From Rhizobium sp. NXC14 (GTDB taxonomy: Bacteria; Pseudomonadota; Alphaproteobacteria; Rhizobiales; Rhizobiaceae): a stretch of 64,000 bases of DNA. The DNA lies in NCBI RefSeq assembly GCF_002117485.1, contig NZ_CP021030.1, positions 2,235,001 through 2,299,000 of the forward strand, in the 5' to 3' direction. The position numbers and the translations under genes were made by a program. Below, piece by piece: positions 44,230 through 53,290 of the stretch. The notes under the pieces were generated by a model, which worked only from the letters and a program-made list of their open reading frames with translations, was not told the DNA's origin and did no database searches. Position 1 is the first letter of the stretch. Every line of letters begins with the position of its first letter.

Positions 44230-44916
44230 ATGGCAGCCAAACGCGACGGCACTCAGAGTAAACGGCCTCACCGGAAAGCTGCCCCGGTCCCCTCCGTACA
44301 GGAACCGCCTCTTTCGCTCGAACGGATCGTAGCGACCGCGGTTGAACTGCTGGACGCCGAAGGCGTTGAGGGATTGAAGATGCGTCGGCTGGCCGATCGC
44401 CTCGGCTCGGGCGCGATGAGCCTCTATTGGCATGTCGCCAACAAAGAGGAGGTTTTTGATCTCGCGCTCGACTCGGTGCTGGAATATCGTGGACCGTCGC
44501 AAATAATCGAATCGGCGGATTGGCGTCAGGCGGTCTATCATATGCTTGAAGACTGGCGCGCCAGCATGCTGCGCCATCCCTGGTCGGCATCGCTGCTGCC
44601 GCGCCGGGCACTCGGCTCGAACATCCTCGGTCGTCTGGAGCTGCTGGGCAGGGTCTTATCCAGAGCCGGTGTCGAGGAGGCGGATTTGAACGGCGGGATA
44701 TGGTCGCTCTGGAACTATGTGATGGGCGCGACCATTACTCGTGCGAATTTCGACCTTTCGGACGAAGACATGCTCGCCGGGCAGCAGCGCCTTGCTCATC
44801 TCGGTGCAGAATACCCGACGATCGAGCGTGCTCGTCTGCTGTTGGACAATGATTGGGACGGGGTTTTCAGGAAAGGCCTGGACTTCCTGCTTGACGGACT
44901 TGTTCCGAGACGATGA
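44230..44916 (+). CDS. TetR family transcriptional regulator (TetR_C class)
   Basis: A 228-residue repressor. Basic N-terminus, then helix-turn-helix (VEGLKMRRLADRLGSGAMSLYWHVANKEEVF, about residues 45-75). The C-terminal domain (WRQAVYHMLEDWRASMLRHPW, GGIWSLWNYVMGATIT) is of the TetR_C type that often binds antibiotics or other small hydrophobic ligands. AGGAAA precedes the ATG. Divergent from the RidA-like gene; the paired operator lies between them, so it probably controls both. Confidence 0.9.
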   Translation: MAAKRDGTQSKRPHRKAAPVPSVQEPPLSLERIVATAVELLDAEGVEGLKMRRLADRLGSGAMSLYWHVANKEEVFDLALDSVLEYRGPSQIIESADWRQAVYHMLEDWRASMLRHPWSASLLPRRALGSNILGRLELLGRVLSRAGVEEADLNGGIWSLWNYVMGATITRANFDLSDEDMLAGQQRLAHLGAEYPTIERARLLLDNDWDGVFRKGLDFLLDGLVPRR

Positions 44917-45037
44917 ACAAGAGGCGCGAGGACAGGAATGACCCGGTTCGACGAGTGGGAACATGCTTGCTGATGTGGCGAAGGTGCATGTGCCCTTATG
45001 CCTGGTTCTGGCCGTGAACTGACAGTGCAACATCGGC

Positions 45038-45148
45038 TCACGACAACATCGAGTAGATCAGCGCACCGATGGAACCCCAGAAAACAACCGGCGTCAGTAT
45101 CATCCCCACAACGAAAATCTTGGTCACCGCTAAACTCCGCAAACTCAT
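45038..45148 (-). CDS. Very small single-helix membrane protein
   Basis: A 36-residue frame (from ATG 45148; GTG at 45127 with CGGAG at 7-nt spacing would give 29 residues). It reads MSLRSLAVTKIFVVGMILTP, then VVFWGSIGALIYSMLS: a single hydrophobic helix, with few residues outside it. Real status rests on codon pattern and the second start's ribosome site. The surrounding 507-nt gap has no other gene. Function unknown. Confidence 0.5.
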   Translation of the reverse strand: MSLRSLAVTKIFVVGMILTPVVFWGSIGALIYSMLS

Positions 45149-45423
45149 GCCACCGCGAAAACCTATTGCGGCGACCGAGGGTTGGGTATCGGCATGAAGT
45201 CCGGGTCGGGTCGGACCTTGGTCTCAGTCTCACTCGACGGCGTTCCGATTCACGGGCCCGCCGCCAGCTTTCCTTCTGCAACCCGGCAACCACTCTTCCG
45301 CCGCGGTAAGTCAGCCGCGGATCGGGGGCAGGAGAACGACGATCGGACGGGACAGGATGGGGCTCGTGATTGACTCTCCCCTGTCGTCGTGATTTCCCCC
45401 TCGCATTATCAAGCGAGGACATC

Positions 45424-45648
45424 ATGGCCGAAGACATTATCGTAAAGGACAGCAACGGAACCCAGCTTCACGACGGCGATTCCGTGACGTTGATCAAAGA
45501 CCTCAAGGTCAAGGGGACTTCGGAGACGCTGAAGCGTGGAACCTTGGTCAAAGGCATTCGTCTGACCGACAGTCCCGGCGAAATCGAGTGCAACACCAAG
45601 CAGGTCAAAGGCCTCGTGCTGAAAACCGAGTTCCTGAAGAAGGCGTAG
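45424..45648 (+). CDS. PhnA C-terminal domain protein (zinc-ribbon-less YjdM-like)
   Basis: A 74-residue cytosolic protein matching the C-terminal domain of PhnA/YjdM (DIIVKDSNGTQLHDGDSVTL, KDLKVKGTSETLKRGTLVKGI, VKGLVLKTEFLKK). Full-length homologues have an N-terminal zinc ribbon absent here. Despite the historic name, a role in phosphonate metabolism is not established. GAGGAC precedes the ATG. A longer reading upstream is non-coding. Confidence 0.85.
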   Translation: MAEDIIVKDSNGTQLHDGDSVTLIKDLKVKGTSETLKRGTLVKGIRLTDSPGEIECNTKQVKGLVLKTEFLKKA

Positions 45649-45686
45649 GATCTACCTGCGGCGGCCCGTGAGTCAATGGCTGCAAC

Positions 45687-46493
45687 TTACGGCACTTCCT
45701 CGGTGATCACTTCGAAGCGGGAAAGCATCGCCGGGCCGAAAGCCGTCGACATCGCGACGTCGGTGGCATCCCGGCCTGTCGCCATCAGAATTCTGCCGAT
45801 ACGCGGGGTGTTGTGGCGGGCATCGACCGTATGCCAGTGCCCGCCGAGAAAGACCTCGAACCAGGCACTGAAATCCATTGGATTCGGATCGGCAGGAACG
45901 CCGATATCACCGAGATAACCGGTGCAGTATCTGGCAGGAATATTCATGCATCGACAGAGCGCGATGGCGAGATGGGCGAAGTCGCGGCAGACGCCGCTCT
46001 TATCGGTGAAGCCGCCATGCGCGGTTCTGAGAACGTCGGCCTTCTGATAATCGAAGGTGATGTGGTTATGCACGAAATCGCAGATCGCCTGCACGCGCGC
46101 CCAGCCGAGCGGCGTTGATGAAAAGGTCGCCCAGGCGAAATCCGAAAGCCTGTCTGTGTCGCAGTAACGGCTGCCGAGCAGGAAGACGAGCACCTCGTCG
46201 GGCAGATCCTTGATTGCGTGCTGCACTGCCTGTACGGGAACGATGTCGGCTTGCCCCGTGTCATAGATCTCGAACTCGGTGGAAATCGTCGTCAGCCCCG
46301 GCGGAGCGACAATCCGGCTGCAGGCATTGCCGAAGCTGTCGGTATATTCCCACGCCTCGATCGGCCGGTCGAATGTCAGGACCTGCTCGCTTAGAAGATC
46401 GGCGCGACGGGAGGGATGAATGTTGAGGACCAGCAGCATCGGCGTCGGCTGTATGCATTTATAGCCCAGATGAAACCCGGCGCGTATCTTCAT
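45687..46493 (-). CDS. Transglutaminase-like cysteine peptidase (family 1)
   Basis: A 268-residue protein without signal peptide. The catalytic Cys lies in GVCRDFAHLAIALCR (about residue 173), His in WFEVFLGGHWHTVDARHN (about 225) and Asp follows. A leading beta-sandwich region (IEAWEYTDSFGNACSRIVAPPG) is of the type found in bacterial transglutaminase-like proteins. Such proteins may cleave or crosslink peptides; the substrate is unknown. Start 46493 has GAGGAA upstream. Followed on the same strand by a second, different transglutaminase. Confidence 0.85.
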   Translation of the reverse strand: MKIRAGFHLGYKCIQPTPMLLVLNIHPSRRADLLSEQVLTFDRPIEAWEYTDSFGNACSRIVAPPGLTTISTEFEIYDTGQADIVPVQAVQHAIKDLPDEVLVFLLGSRYCDTDRLSDFAWATFSSTPLGWARVQAICDFVHNHITFDYQKADVLRTAHGGFTDKSGVCRDFAHLAIALCRCMNIPARYCTGYLGDIGVPADPNPMDFSAWFEVFLGGHWHTVDARHNTPRIGRILMATGRDATDVAMSTAFGPAMLSRFEVITEEVP

Positions 46494-46635
46494 TGTGGCT
46501 TCCTCGTCCCTCCGGCATGGGCGGACGTGAGTATGGAACGTCGATCGCGTCGCCCGGTTCCCACGATATGCCTCGCACCTTCCCGGGCAAAGCACCTTGG
46601 CCCAGGCAATTCACCATTGCCCCGCTACTGTATCA

Positions 46636-47529
46636 TTACCCCTCGGCAACCCACGGCTGTCGCGTGGTCACGTTGACCTGCACCGTCATGTTCTCGAAAT
46701 CTGAGCCCTGCCCGTCGTAACTGCCGCTCAAAGGAACAGCCTGGCGCGGGTCGCGGGCAACGGCCACGCGAATAAGGTCGCGGTTGCCGACGATGCCGTT
46801 GGTTGGATCGAACTCGGCCCAGCCGGCCCCGGGAAGATAGACCTGGCACCATGCATGGGTGGAACCGCCGCCCAGCACGGTGGAGCCGTCCCGGTCGGGG
46901 ACGTAGACATAGCCGGTGACGAACCGCGCCGCGAGGCCTAGCGAGCGTGCCGCCTCCATCATCAGAAGCGCGAAATCCCGGCAGGTGCCGGAGCGAAGGT
47001 GCAAGGTCTGCAGCGGCGTTTGCGTTCCATGTTCCTGGCGGCGTGCATAGACAAAGCTTTCGCGAATGGCATAACACAGCGTCATCAGCAGGTGCCCGGT
47101 CTCCGTCGGGTGCCCCAGGCGCACGAACTGGCGCGCCCAGCGGCCGACCTCATCGCCCGAATCGGGATAATGGCGCTGCATCGCCGGCGCGAGATCGGCG
47201 ATTTCGTCCTTGTCGTAGGAGAAAGGATAGGTCAGCGCCGCCTCGTCGATCCGAATGTCCGGGGCGAGCTGCGGCGTATGATCGAGTGTGATCCAGGTTT
47301 CGAAACGAAGCTCCACCGACGGCCGGGAAAAATCGACGAGCGCCACGCAATTGCCGAAAACATCGTGGATCCAGCGCACATGACTTTGCTCCGGATAGGT
47401 GGTCAGCGACGCCTCGATCAGCCGCTGGTCGAAACTGTCGCGCGGCCGGAACATCAGGCGATGCTCGCCGAAATCGACCTTCCGGCGGTAACGATAGGAC
47501 GTGATGTGGCGGACGGAGAAAATCGTCAT
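46636..47529 (-). CDS. Transglutaminase-like cysteine peptidase (family 2)
   Basis: A 297-residue cytosolic protein of the same superfamily as its neighbour but of a different subgroup. N-terminal beta region (FSVRHITSYRYRRKVDFGEH), then catalytic Cys in RSGTCRDFALLMMEAAR (about residue 180), His in GGSTHAWCQVYLPGAGW (about 225) and Asp in EFDPTNG. Members commonly lie beside DUF403 or ATP-grasp-type peptide ligase genes, which are not seen here. 142 nt upstream of the first transglutaminase gene in transcription order. Confidence 0.85.
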   Translation of the reverse strand: MTIFSVRHITSYRYRRKVDFGEHRLMFRPRDSFDQRLIEASLTTYPEQSHVRWIHDVFGNCVALVDFSRPSVELRFETWITLDHTPQLAPDIRIDEAALTYPFSYDKDEIADLAPAMQRHYPDSGDEVGRWARQFVRLGHPTETGHLLMTLCYAIRESFVYARRQEHGTQTPLQTLHLRSGTCRDFALLMMEAARSLGLAARFVTGYVYVPDRDGSTVLGGGSTHAWCQVYLPGAGWAEFDPTNGIVGNRDLIRVAVARDPRQAVPLSGSYDGQGSDFENMTVQVNVTTRQPWVAEG

Positions 47530-47712
47530 GGGCTGGCGCCGGCTGATTTGTTCACGTTGCTGCTCCTACAGCGCCGCGCGTCTTATCAGACGCCGCAAGC
47601 GCCCTGCTCCTTTCCCTGCTCATCCCGATTTCTTGTCATATAAGCAGGTTCGAAAGATTGCTATTGTACCTTCACCGATCGACGGCAGAGCCGTCCAACC
47701 TGAGAGGATAAC

Positions 47713-47829
47713 ATGCATATCATCTGGGACGTTCTGACGCTTCTGCTGACCATCGGTTCGCTCTATGGCGGTCGCGAATACCGGATTATTCGCGCCCGTG
47801 CCCGCGCTCAGAATTGGGGCAACTTCTGA
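47713..47829 (+). CDS. Very small membrane protein, 38 aa
   Basis: Reads MHIIWDVLTLLLTIGSLYGG, then REYRIIRARARAQNWGNF: one short hydrophobic segment and a basic tail. AGAGGA precedes the ATG at 6-nt spacing. A hairpin-plus-T terminator lies 122 nt after the stop, so this is the likely coding part of a short transcript. Function unknown. Confidence 0.6.
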   Translation: MHIIWDVLTLLLTIGSLYGGREYRIIRARARAQNWGNF

Positions 47830-47977
47830 CCCGATCCTGACGCGCTGCCGGAACGGTCGCGGCTACGTCGAATGACGTACGGCGGCCCCTTAAGGAAATG
47901 CTGTATCAGTCGGGACGGTTTTGGTCCGTCCATTCTCTCTGTTATGCTAAGCCCGCCTCACCCCAGGCGGGCTTTTT
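47830..47977 (+). ncRNA. Possible 3'UTR-derived small RNA
   Basis: Between the 38-residue gene and the terminator there is no ORF, yet the RNA would fold: GGACGG (47913-47918) pairs with CCGTCC (47926-47931), then a pyrimidine-rich stretch (ATTCTCTCTGTT) and the GC-rich terminator stem. That layout suits a small RNA or structured 3' end. No promoter was identified, and no known family was recognised. Confidence 0.35.
47951..47977 (+). terminator. Rho-independent terminator
   Basis: GCCCGCCT-caccCC-AGGCGGGC perfect 8-bp stem followed by TTTTTT. Confidence 0.85.
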
Positions 47978-48014
47978 TCATGCAAGATTTGCTGCGTGTC
48001 GCCGGCAGCCGCCA

Positions 48015-48173
48015 TTACTTCTTGGCGCCGGCCGAAAGCACCCGATGGGTCGCATTATCCATTGCGTGGCTCGCCTCCTGTCCATCCTTCTTCAGCCCGT
48101 ATGCGGTATTGCCGCAGCCGGCGAGCGTAAGCAGGCAGAGGCAGCAGGCGATAGCGATTGCAGCTTTTGGCAT
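48015..48173 (-). CDS. Entericidin A/B-family lipoprotein
   Basis: A 52-residue lipoprotein: MPKAAIAIACCLCLLTLAGC with lipobox LAGC, then CGNTAYGLKKDGQEASHAMD, typical of the entericidin family. Entericidins are small membrane lipoproteins linked to stationary-phase or bacteriolysis control in enterics; the role here is unknown. Start at 48173 with GGGAAA upstream. Convergent with the small transcript before it. Confidence 0.85.
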   Translation of the reverse strand: MPKAAIAIACCLCLLTLAGCGNTAYGLKKDGQEASHAMDNATHRVLSAGAKK

Positions 48174-48479
48174 CGAGGTTTTCCCTGATTGAACGAACCC
48201 CCGGAAAAATGACGCAGTCCGAGCCAAAATCAATCCGCCGGCGGCCGGACATAACTCAGCACCTGCGCCGAATTGATGCATCCGACGGCTCCCTGTTCCG
48301 TCGAGAAACGGATTACTTCAGCCAAAACTCTCCGAAACGTAGAATTGCCGGGCGGGAATCGAAGGCACATACGATTTATCCGTGTCTTTCAGAATGATAT
48401 CCGCGAACAACTGCGGGATCACGCTTGGATTTTATCATTTTACTTAAATATCTCACTTAACCAATTGTTAGTAATAACC

Positions 48480-48507
48480 TTGCGTAGCACGCACTTCGGC
48501 TTATGCT
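48480..48507 (+). promoter_or_regulatory. Putative promoter for small protein gene
   Basis: TTGCGT and TATGCT separated by 16 nt, 24 nt upstream of the 38-residue gene at 48532. The preceding stretch (48420-48480) is AT-rich. Modest consensus match only. Confidence 0.3.
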
Positions 48508-48531
48508 TTACTCAAAACGGGAGAGGAGAGA

Positions 48532-48648
48532 ATGTTTAGCAAAAGCATGATCATGCCTTTCGGCTTCGCAATTCTTGCGCTAAGCGGCCTAATGTTCCAA
48601 CTGGTCGCGTACCTGCTGGAACCCCCGGTCACCGTGCTGCATCCCTAA
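48532..48648 (+). CDS. Very small membrane protein, 38 aa
   Basis: Reads MFSKSMIMPFGFAILALSGLM and ends YLLEPPVTVLHP: one hydrophobic helix followed by a Pro-containing tail. A strong ribosome site (GAGAGGAGAG) precedes the ATG. A GlsB/YeaQ-like protein gene starts 70 nt downstream on the same strand. Function unknown. Confidence 0.6.
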   Translation: MFSKSMIMPFGFAILALSGLMFQLVAYLLEPPVTVLHP

Positions 48649-48718
48649 CTTCCTCCAGGAGTGGAACTTTCCTTTGTTTCATGCATTCTTGCGAGTTGTT
48701 TCACCAGGAGGGATCACT

Positions 48719-48973
48719 ATGGAAAACGCAGGCGTGGGTTGGATTGCGGCCATCATCATCGGCGGCATTGCCGGATGGCTGGCAGAAAAGGTCATGAGCA
48801 GCAATATGGGCGTGCTCATGAACATATTGCTCGGCATCGTCGGCGCGATCGTCGCCAACTGGATCTTGGGTCTGTTGCACATCCAGCCGTTGGCGGGGTG
48901 GCTTGGTTACCTGATCACCGGCTTCATCGGTGCCTGCATTCTGATCTTCATCGGCCGCGCCATCCGCCGCTGA
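48719..48973 (+). CDS. GlsB/YeaQ/YmgE family membrane protein
   Basis: An 84-residue inner-membrane protein of the transglycosylase-associated (GlsB/YeaQ/YmgE) family: helices GWIAAIIIGGIAGWLAEKVM, MNILLGIVGAIVANWILG and GYLITGFIGACILIFIGRAI. AGGAGGG precedes the ATG. Family members are stress-induced; biochemical role unknown. A terminator follows at 49001. Confidence 0.92.
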   Translation: MENAGVGWIAAIIIGGIAGWLAEKVMSSNMGVLMNILLGIVGAIVANWILGLLHIQPLAGWLGYLITGFIGACILIFIGRAIRR

Positions 48974-49000
48974 TTGCATAACTGGCAGACATGACCAAAG

Positions 49001-49028
49001 GCCGGGCGCGCCTTGCGTCCGGCTTTTT
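49001..49028 (+). terminator. Rho-independent terminator after GlsB-like gene
   Basis: GCCGGGCGC / GCGTCCGGC stem with a 5-nt loop (one wobble) followed by TTTTTT, 27 nt after the stop. Confidence 0.7.
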
Positions 49029-49047
49029 TCTGTCCCGCAGTCCGTGT

Positions 49048-49329
49048 TCAGCGGCGGCTCAGCAGGCCGAAAAGATAGGCTACGCCTGCCGTTACCGCGA
49101 GCGCCATGATCGGTTCTTCGCGAACCTTGTCGCGCAGCCGTTCCGTCATCAGCGAAGCTTCGTCCGTAACCACCGACTTTGCCCCCTGCCCCAGCGCCCG
49201 CACACTGTCCGTCAATCTGGAGAGATCTTCACGGAGTGCCGTAACCTGTGCCGACAGATCGTCTGCTGCGATATCCGCCTTGACGCGCGCAGCGGTGGAT
49301 TCGGCGGAAGCGGTTTTCAATTCTGCCAT
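49048..49329 (-). CDS. DUF883/ElaB-YqjD-like membrane protein
   Basis: A 93-residue protein: amphipathic coiled-coil (VKADIAADDLSAQVTALRED, about residues 15-34) followed by REEPIMALAVTAGVAYLFGLLSRR, a C-terminal membrane anchor. This is the ElaB/YqjD plan; YqjD binds ribosomes at the membrane in stationary phase in E. coli. AGGAG precedes the ATG at 6-nt spacing; longer readings upstream are noncoding. Convergent with the GlsB-like gene, divergent from ppiD. Confidence 0.8.
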   Translation of the reverse strand: MAELKTASAESTAARVKADIAADDLSAQVTALREDLSRLTDSVRALGQGAKSVVTDEASLMTERLRDKVREEPIMALAVTAGVAYLFGLLSRR

Positions 49330-49549
49330 GGTCTGCTCCTGTTTCATGGGATGCCGCTTCAACGAAATGGCGGCGTGAAAGGTTCCGCCGGCAGCCGATC
49401 TTTTGTTCGCCATCAACGCCTTGCGTCGCGCTTGCGGCCATGCGCAGCTTTTCGCGTGACAACCCTTCATTTCCTGTCGGCTTTGTTTTAAGGAACGTCG
49501 AATGTCAGCCCGTGCGCGGGTCAATAAATACTGCGAGGTTTGCGTTTCC

Positions 49550-51442
49550 ATGTTCCATCTTCTGAGAAGAGCTGCTCAGACCTGGGTTGCCAAGCTGCTC
49601 CTGCTTCTCCTGGTGGCCTCCTTCGGCATCTGGGGCATATCGCGCGAGCTGATATCTGGCGGCAGCAGCACCACGGTCGTGACCGTCGGCGATCAGAAGG
49701 TGGGGGTGAACGAATTCCACCTTGCCTATCAGCGTCAGGTGGCAAGCATCGGCCAGCAGTTCGGCATGCGCCTCACGCCCGAGCAGGCCCGCGCCTTCGG
49801 AATTGAGCAGCAGGTGCTGTCACAGCTCGTTGCCGGCGCCTCGCTCGACCAGCTCGCCGAAGATATGAACCTCGGCCTGTCCGAGGATCGTCTCGCCCAA
49901 CTGATTGCCGACGATCCGGCCTTCAAGGCTGTCAACGGCCAGTTCGATCGCGAGCTGTTCGTTTCGCGCCTGCGCAATGCCGGCATCCGCCAGGACGATT
50001 ACATCAGGGAGCGCAGCAAGGTCGCCGTCCGCAGCCAGATCGTCGATGCCGTTTCCAACGGCTTTACCGCGCCGAAGACGCTGATCGACGCACTGAAGCT
50101 TTATGGCGATGAAAGCCGCAGCATAGACTACCTTTTGCTAACCAACGCCAATATCGAGCCGATCAAGGCGCCCGCCGACGACGTGCTGGCGAGCTGGTTC
50201 GAAGGCGTCAAGCAACGCTACCGCGCACCGGAATACCGCAAGCTCATCTATCTCAAGCTGCAGCCGGCCGATATCGCCGATGTCGCGACCGTTACCGACG
50301 ACCAAATCCGCGAAGCTTTCGAGAAGGGTAAGGACAGTTATCGCACGCCGGAAAGCCGGACGATCGAACAGCTGACCTTCACCAGCAAGGATCTCGCCAC
50401 CGCCGCCGAAACGGCGTTGAAGGGCGGCACCAGCTTCGACCAGCTGGTCACCGATCAGGGCAAGACGGCAAGCGACGTGCTGCTCGGCGAGTTCACCAAG
50501 GACAAGGTTCCCGACCAGGCCGTCGCCGATGCCGCTTTTGCGGTGTCGAAGGATGGCGGCACGACGCCTGTCGTCGACGGCTCGTTCGGCCCGGTCATCC
50601 TGCGCATCACCAACATCAAGCCGGAAACGGTCAAGAACTTCGACGAGGTGAAGGAAGACATCCGCAAGCAGCTGGCGCTTTCCAACGCTTCTCAGGAAGT
50701 GATCAATGTTCATGACCGTATCGAGGATATGCGCGCCGGCGGCGCGACGCTCGAGGATATCGCCGGTCAGCTGAAGCTCAAGGCGGTGACCGTCGACGCC
50801 GTCGATGCGACGGGTGCCGACAAGGACGGCAAAGAGGTCAAGGATCTTCCCGCCAAGCAGCAGCTGCTCGGCGAAGCCTTCAAGACCGACGTCGGCGTCG
50901 ATGCCTCGCCACTTCCGATCGGCAATGACGGCTATGTCTGGTTCAACGTCCGCGAAATCACGCCGGACCGGGACCGCCCGATTGCCGAGGTGCGCGAGAA
51001 AGCCGTCGAGGACTGGACAGCAGAGCAGCAGAAGGCTGAACTCGCCAAGAAGGCCGATGAATTGAAGGCCCAGGCGCAAAAGGGCACCGCCCTTGCGGAC
51101 ATTGCAGCGCCGCTCGGCATTGCCGTCGAAAGCAAGAGCGGTATCACACGCTCCACCGATGATCCGGTTCTCGGACGCGCCGCTGTCAAGGCCGCTTTCT
51201 CCGGCCCTGTCGATACGGTTGCGAGCGCGGTCGGCGCCGATCCCTCGACGCAGATCCTGATGAAGGTCACCGAGGTCAACAGCCAGCCGACCGGCGACGT
51301 GCTGAACAACCGCGACGCCCAGCTCACCGCCATGGCCAATGCCGCCGGCGATGATATTCTCGACCAGATGGTCAACCTGCTGCAGACACAGTATGGGGCT
51401 TCGATCAATCAGACGCTCGCCGAACAGGCGGCGGTCCGCTAG
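49550..51442 (+). CDS. Peptidyl-prolyl isomerase PpiD-like (SurA_N/rotamase)
   Basis: A 630-residue membrane-anchored periplasmic chaperone. One N-terminal helix ([18 protein letters not shown]) is followed by SurA-like N-domain ([20 protein letters not shown] onward) and a parvulin domain ([41 protein letters not shown]). It probably helps outer-membrane protein folding. The ATG at 49550 begins [12 protein letters not shown]; an upstream start would add 16 residues without support. Directly upstream of trpD (8 nt), so it shares a transcript with trpDC. Confidence 0.88.
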   Translation: MFHLLRRAAQTWVAKLLLLLLVASFGIWGISRELISGGSSTTVVTVGDQKVGVNEFHLAYQRQVASIGQQFGMRLTPEQARAFGIEQQVLSQLVAGASLDQLAEDMNLGLSEDRLAQLIADDPAFKAVNGQFDRELFVSRLRNAGIRQDDYIRERSKVAVRSQIVDAVSNGFTAPKTLIDALKLYGDESRSIDYLLLTNANIEPIKAPADDVLASWFEGVKQRYRAPEYRKLIYLKLQPADIADVATVTDDQIREAFEKGKDSYRTPESRTIEQLTFTSKDLATAAETALKGGTSFDQLVTDQGKTASDVLLGEFTKDKVPDQAVADAAFAVSKDGGTTPVVDGSFGPVILRITNIKPETVKNFDEVKEDIRKQLALSNASQEVINVHDRIEDMRAGGATLEDIAGQLKLKAVTVDAVDATGADKDGKEVKDLPAKQQLLGEAFKTDVGVDASPLPIGNDGYVWFNVREITPDRDRPIAEVREKAVEDWTAEQQKAELAKKADELKAQAQKGTALADIAAPLGIAVESKSGITRSTDDPVLGRAAVKAAFSGPVDTVASAVGADPSTQILMKVTEVNSQPTGDVLNNRDAQLTAMANAAGDDILDQMVNLLQTQYGASINQTLAEQAAVR

Positions 51443-51450
51443 GAGGTTTT

Positions 51451-52467
51451 ATGACCGATCTGAAGCCGTTCCTGGCCAAGGCCGCAAGCCGCGAGCCGCT
51501 GACGCGTGACGAGGCCCGTGCCGCCTTCGAGATCCTGATGTCGGGCCAGGCGACGCCCTCGCAGATCGGCGGCTTCCTGATGGCGCTGCGCGTGCGTGGC
51601 GAAACCGTCGACGAGATCGTCGGCGCCGTCAACACCATGCGGTCGAAAATGCTGACCGTCGAAGCGCCGGCCGATGCCATCGACATCGTCGGCACCGGCG
51701 GCGATGCCAGCGGCACCTATAATATCTCGACGCTGGCTGCACTGATCGTCGCCGGTGCCGGTGTGCCCGTCGCCAAGCACGGCAACCGGGCACTGAGCTC
51801 GAAATCGGGCGCAGCAGACAATCTGGCAGCTCTCGGCGTCAATATCGATGTTGGTCCCGAGATCATCACGCGCTGCATCGCGGATGCGGGGGTCGGCTTC
51901 ATGTTCGCCCAGCTGCATCATTCCGCCATGCGCCACGTCGGCCCCTCGCGTGTCGAACTTGGCACGCGCACCATCTTCAACCTGCTCGGGCCGCTTTCCA
52001 ACCCAGCCGGCGTCCGCCGCCAGCTGCTTGGCGTCTTCTCGCCGCAATGGCTGGTGCCGCTTGCGGAAGTCATGCGCGATCTCGGTTCCGAATGCGTCTG
52101 GGTGGTGCATGGGGATGGCCTCGACGAAATCACCACGACCGGCGTCACCAAGGTGGCGGCGCTCGAAGGCGGCAAGATCCGTACCTTCGAGCTGTCGCCC
52201 GCCGATTTCGGCGTCAGCCCGTGCATGCTCGCCGATATCAAGGGCGGTGATGGCGTCGCCAATGCCGCAGCGCTTCGCGAAGTGCTCGGCGGCGCCAGGA
52301 ATGCCTATCGCGATGTCTCGCTCGCCAATGCCGCCGCTTCGCTCGTCATCGCGGGCAAAGCCGAGACGATCCGCGACGGCATGGCGCTGGCCGCGCATTC
52401 GCTTGATAGCGGCGCCACGGCGCTCGCCCTCGACAAACTCATCGCCGTTTCCAACGATATCGATTAG
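51451..52467 (+). CDS. trpD: Anthranilate phosphoribosyltransferase
   Basis: Second step of tryptophan synthesis: anthranilate plus PRPP to phosphoribosyl-anthranilate. 338 residues with the PRPP loop [14 protein letters not shown] (about 78-91), the [21 protein letters not shown] anthranilate site, and [14 protein letters not shown] precedes the ATG. TrpC follows after 9 nt. Enzymes for later steps are not in the window. Confidence 0.97.
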   Translation: MTDLKPFLAKAASREPLTRDEARAAFEILMSGQATPSQIGGFLMALRVRGETVDEIVGAVNTMRSKMLTVEAPADAIDIVGTGGDASGTYNISTLAALIVAGAGVPVAKHGNRALSSKSGAADNLAALGVNIDVGPEIITRCIADAGVGFMFAQLHHSAMRHVGPSRVELGTRTIFNLLGPLSNPAGVRRQLLGVFSPQWLVPLAEVMRDLGSECVWVVHGDGLDEITTTGVTKVAALEGGKIRTFELSPADFGVSPCMLADIKGGDGVANAAALREVLGGARNAYRDVSLANAAASLVIAGKAETIRDGMALAAHSLDSGATALALDKLIAVSNDID

Positions 52468-52476
52468 GATTGGCCG

Positions 52477-53289
52477 ATGACCGATATCCTGAAAAAGATC
52501 GAACTCTATAAGCGCGAGGAAATAGCCGCCGCCAAAGCCGCGGTGTCGCTCGCCGATTTGAAGGCAATGCAGGCCGATCAGTCAGCGCCTCGCGGATTTC
52601 ATCGGGCGCTCCTTGCCAAGCGTGAGGCTGGCCAGTTCGGTCTCATTGCCGAGATCAAGAAGGCAAGCCCATCCAAGGGCCTAATCCGCCCGGACTTCGA
52701 TCCGCCGGCGCTGGCAAAAGCCTATGAAGCCAGCGGCGCCGCCTGCCTTTCCGTGCTGACCGATATGCCGAGCTTTCAGGGCGCGCCGGAATTTTTGACG
52801 GCGGCCCATGCTGCCTGCGCGCTGCCCGCCCTGCGCAAGGATTTCATGTTCGAGACCTATCAGGTCCACGAGGCGCGCGCCTGGGGGGCCGATTGCATTC
52901 TGCTGATCATGGCGTCGCTGAGCGATGACGATGCAGTGCGTCTGCAGGACGAAGCTTTTTCGCTCGGCATGGACGTGCTGGTCGAGGTTCACGACGCGCC
53001 GGAAATGGAGCGGGCGCTGAAGCTCTCTTCGCCGCTTATCGGCATCAACAACCGCAACCTGCGGACCTTCGAAGTCAGCCTGACGGTCAGCGAGACGCTT
53101 GCCTCCATGGTCCCCGGTGATCGGCTCCTCGTCGGAGAAAGCGGCATCTTCACCCATGCCGATTGCCAGCGCCTGCAGGCCGTCGACATCAATACCTTCC
53201 TTGTCGGCGAGAGCCTGATGCGCAAGGACGACGTGGCGGCCGCCACCCGGGCGCTACTCTTCGGCGAAGCCGCCATCGCGGCCGAATGA
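52477..53289 (+). CDS. trpC: Indole-3-glycerol-phosphate synthase
   Basis: Closes the indole ring from carboxyphenylaminodeoxyribulose phosphate. 270-residue TIM barrel with [10 protein letters not shown] (catalytic Lys), [23 protein letters not shown] and [10 protein letters not shown]. Follows trpD closely; moaC begins at the next base but one, giving trpDC-moaC-moeA as one transcript. Confidence 0.97.
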   Translation: MTDILKKIELYKREEIAAAKAAVSLADLKAMQADQSAPRGFHRALLAKREAGQFGLIAEIKKASPSKGLIRPDFDPPALAKAYEASGAACLSVLTDMPSFQGAPEFLTAAHAACALPALRKDFMFETYQVHEARAWGADCILLIMASLSDDDAVRLQDEAFSLGMDVLVEVHDAPEMERALKLSSPLIGINNRNLRTFEVSLTVSETLASMVPGDRLLVGESGIFTHADCQRLQAVDINTFLVGESLMRKDDVAAATRALLFGEAAIAAE

Positions 53290-53290
53290 T

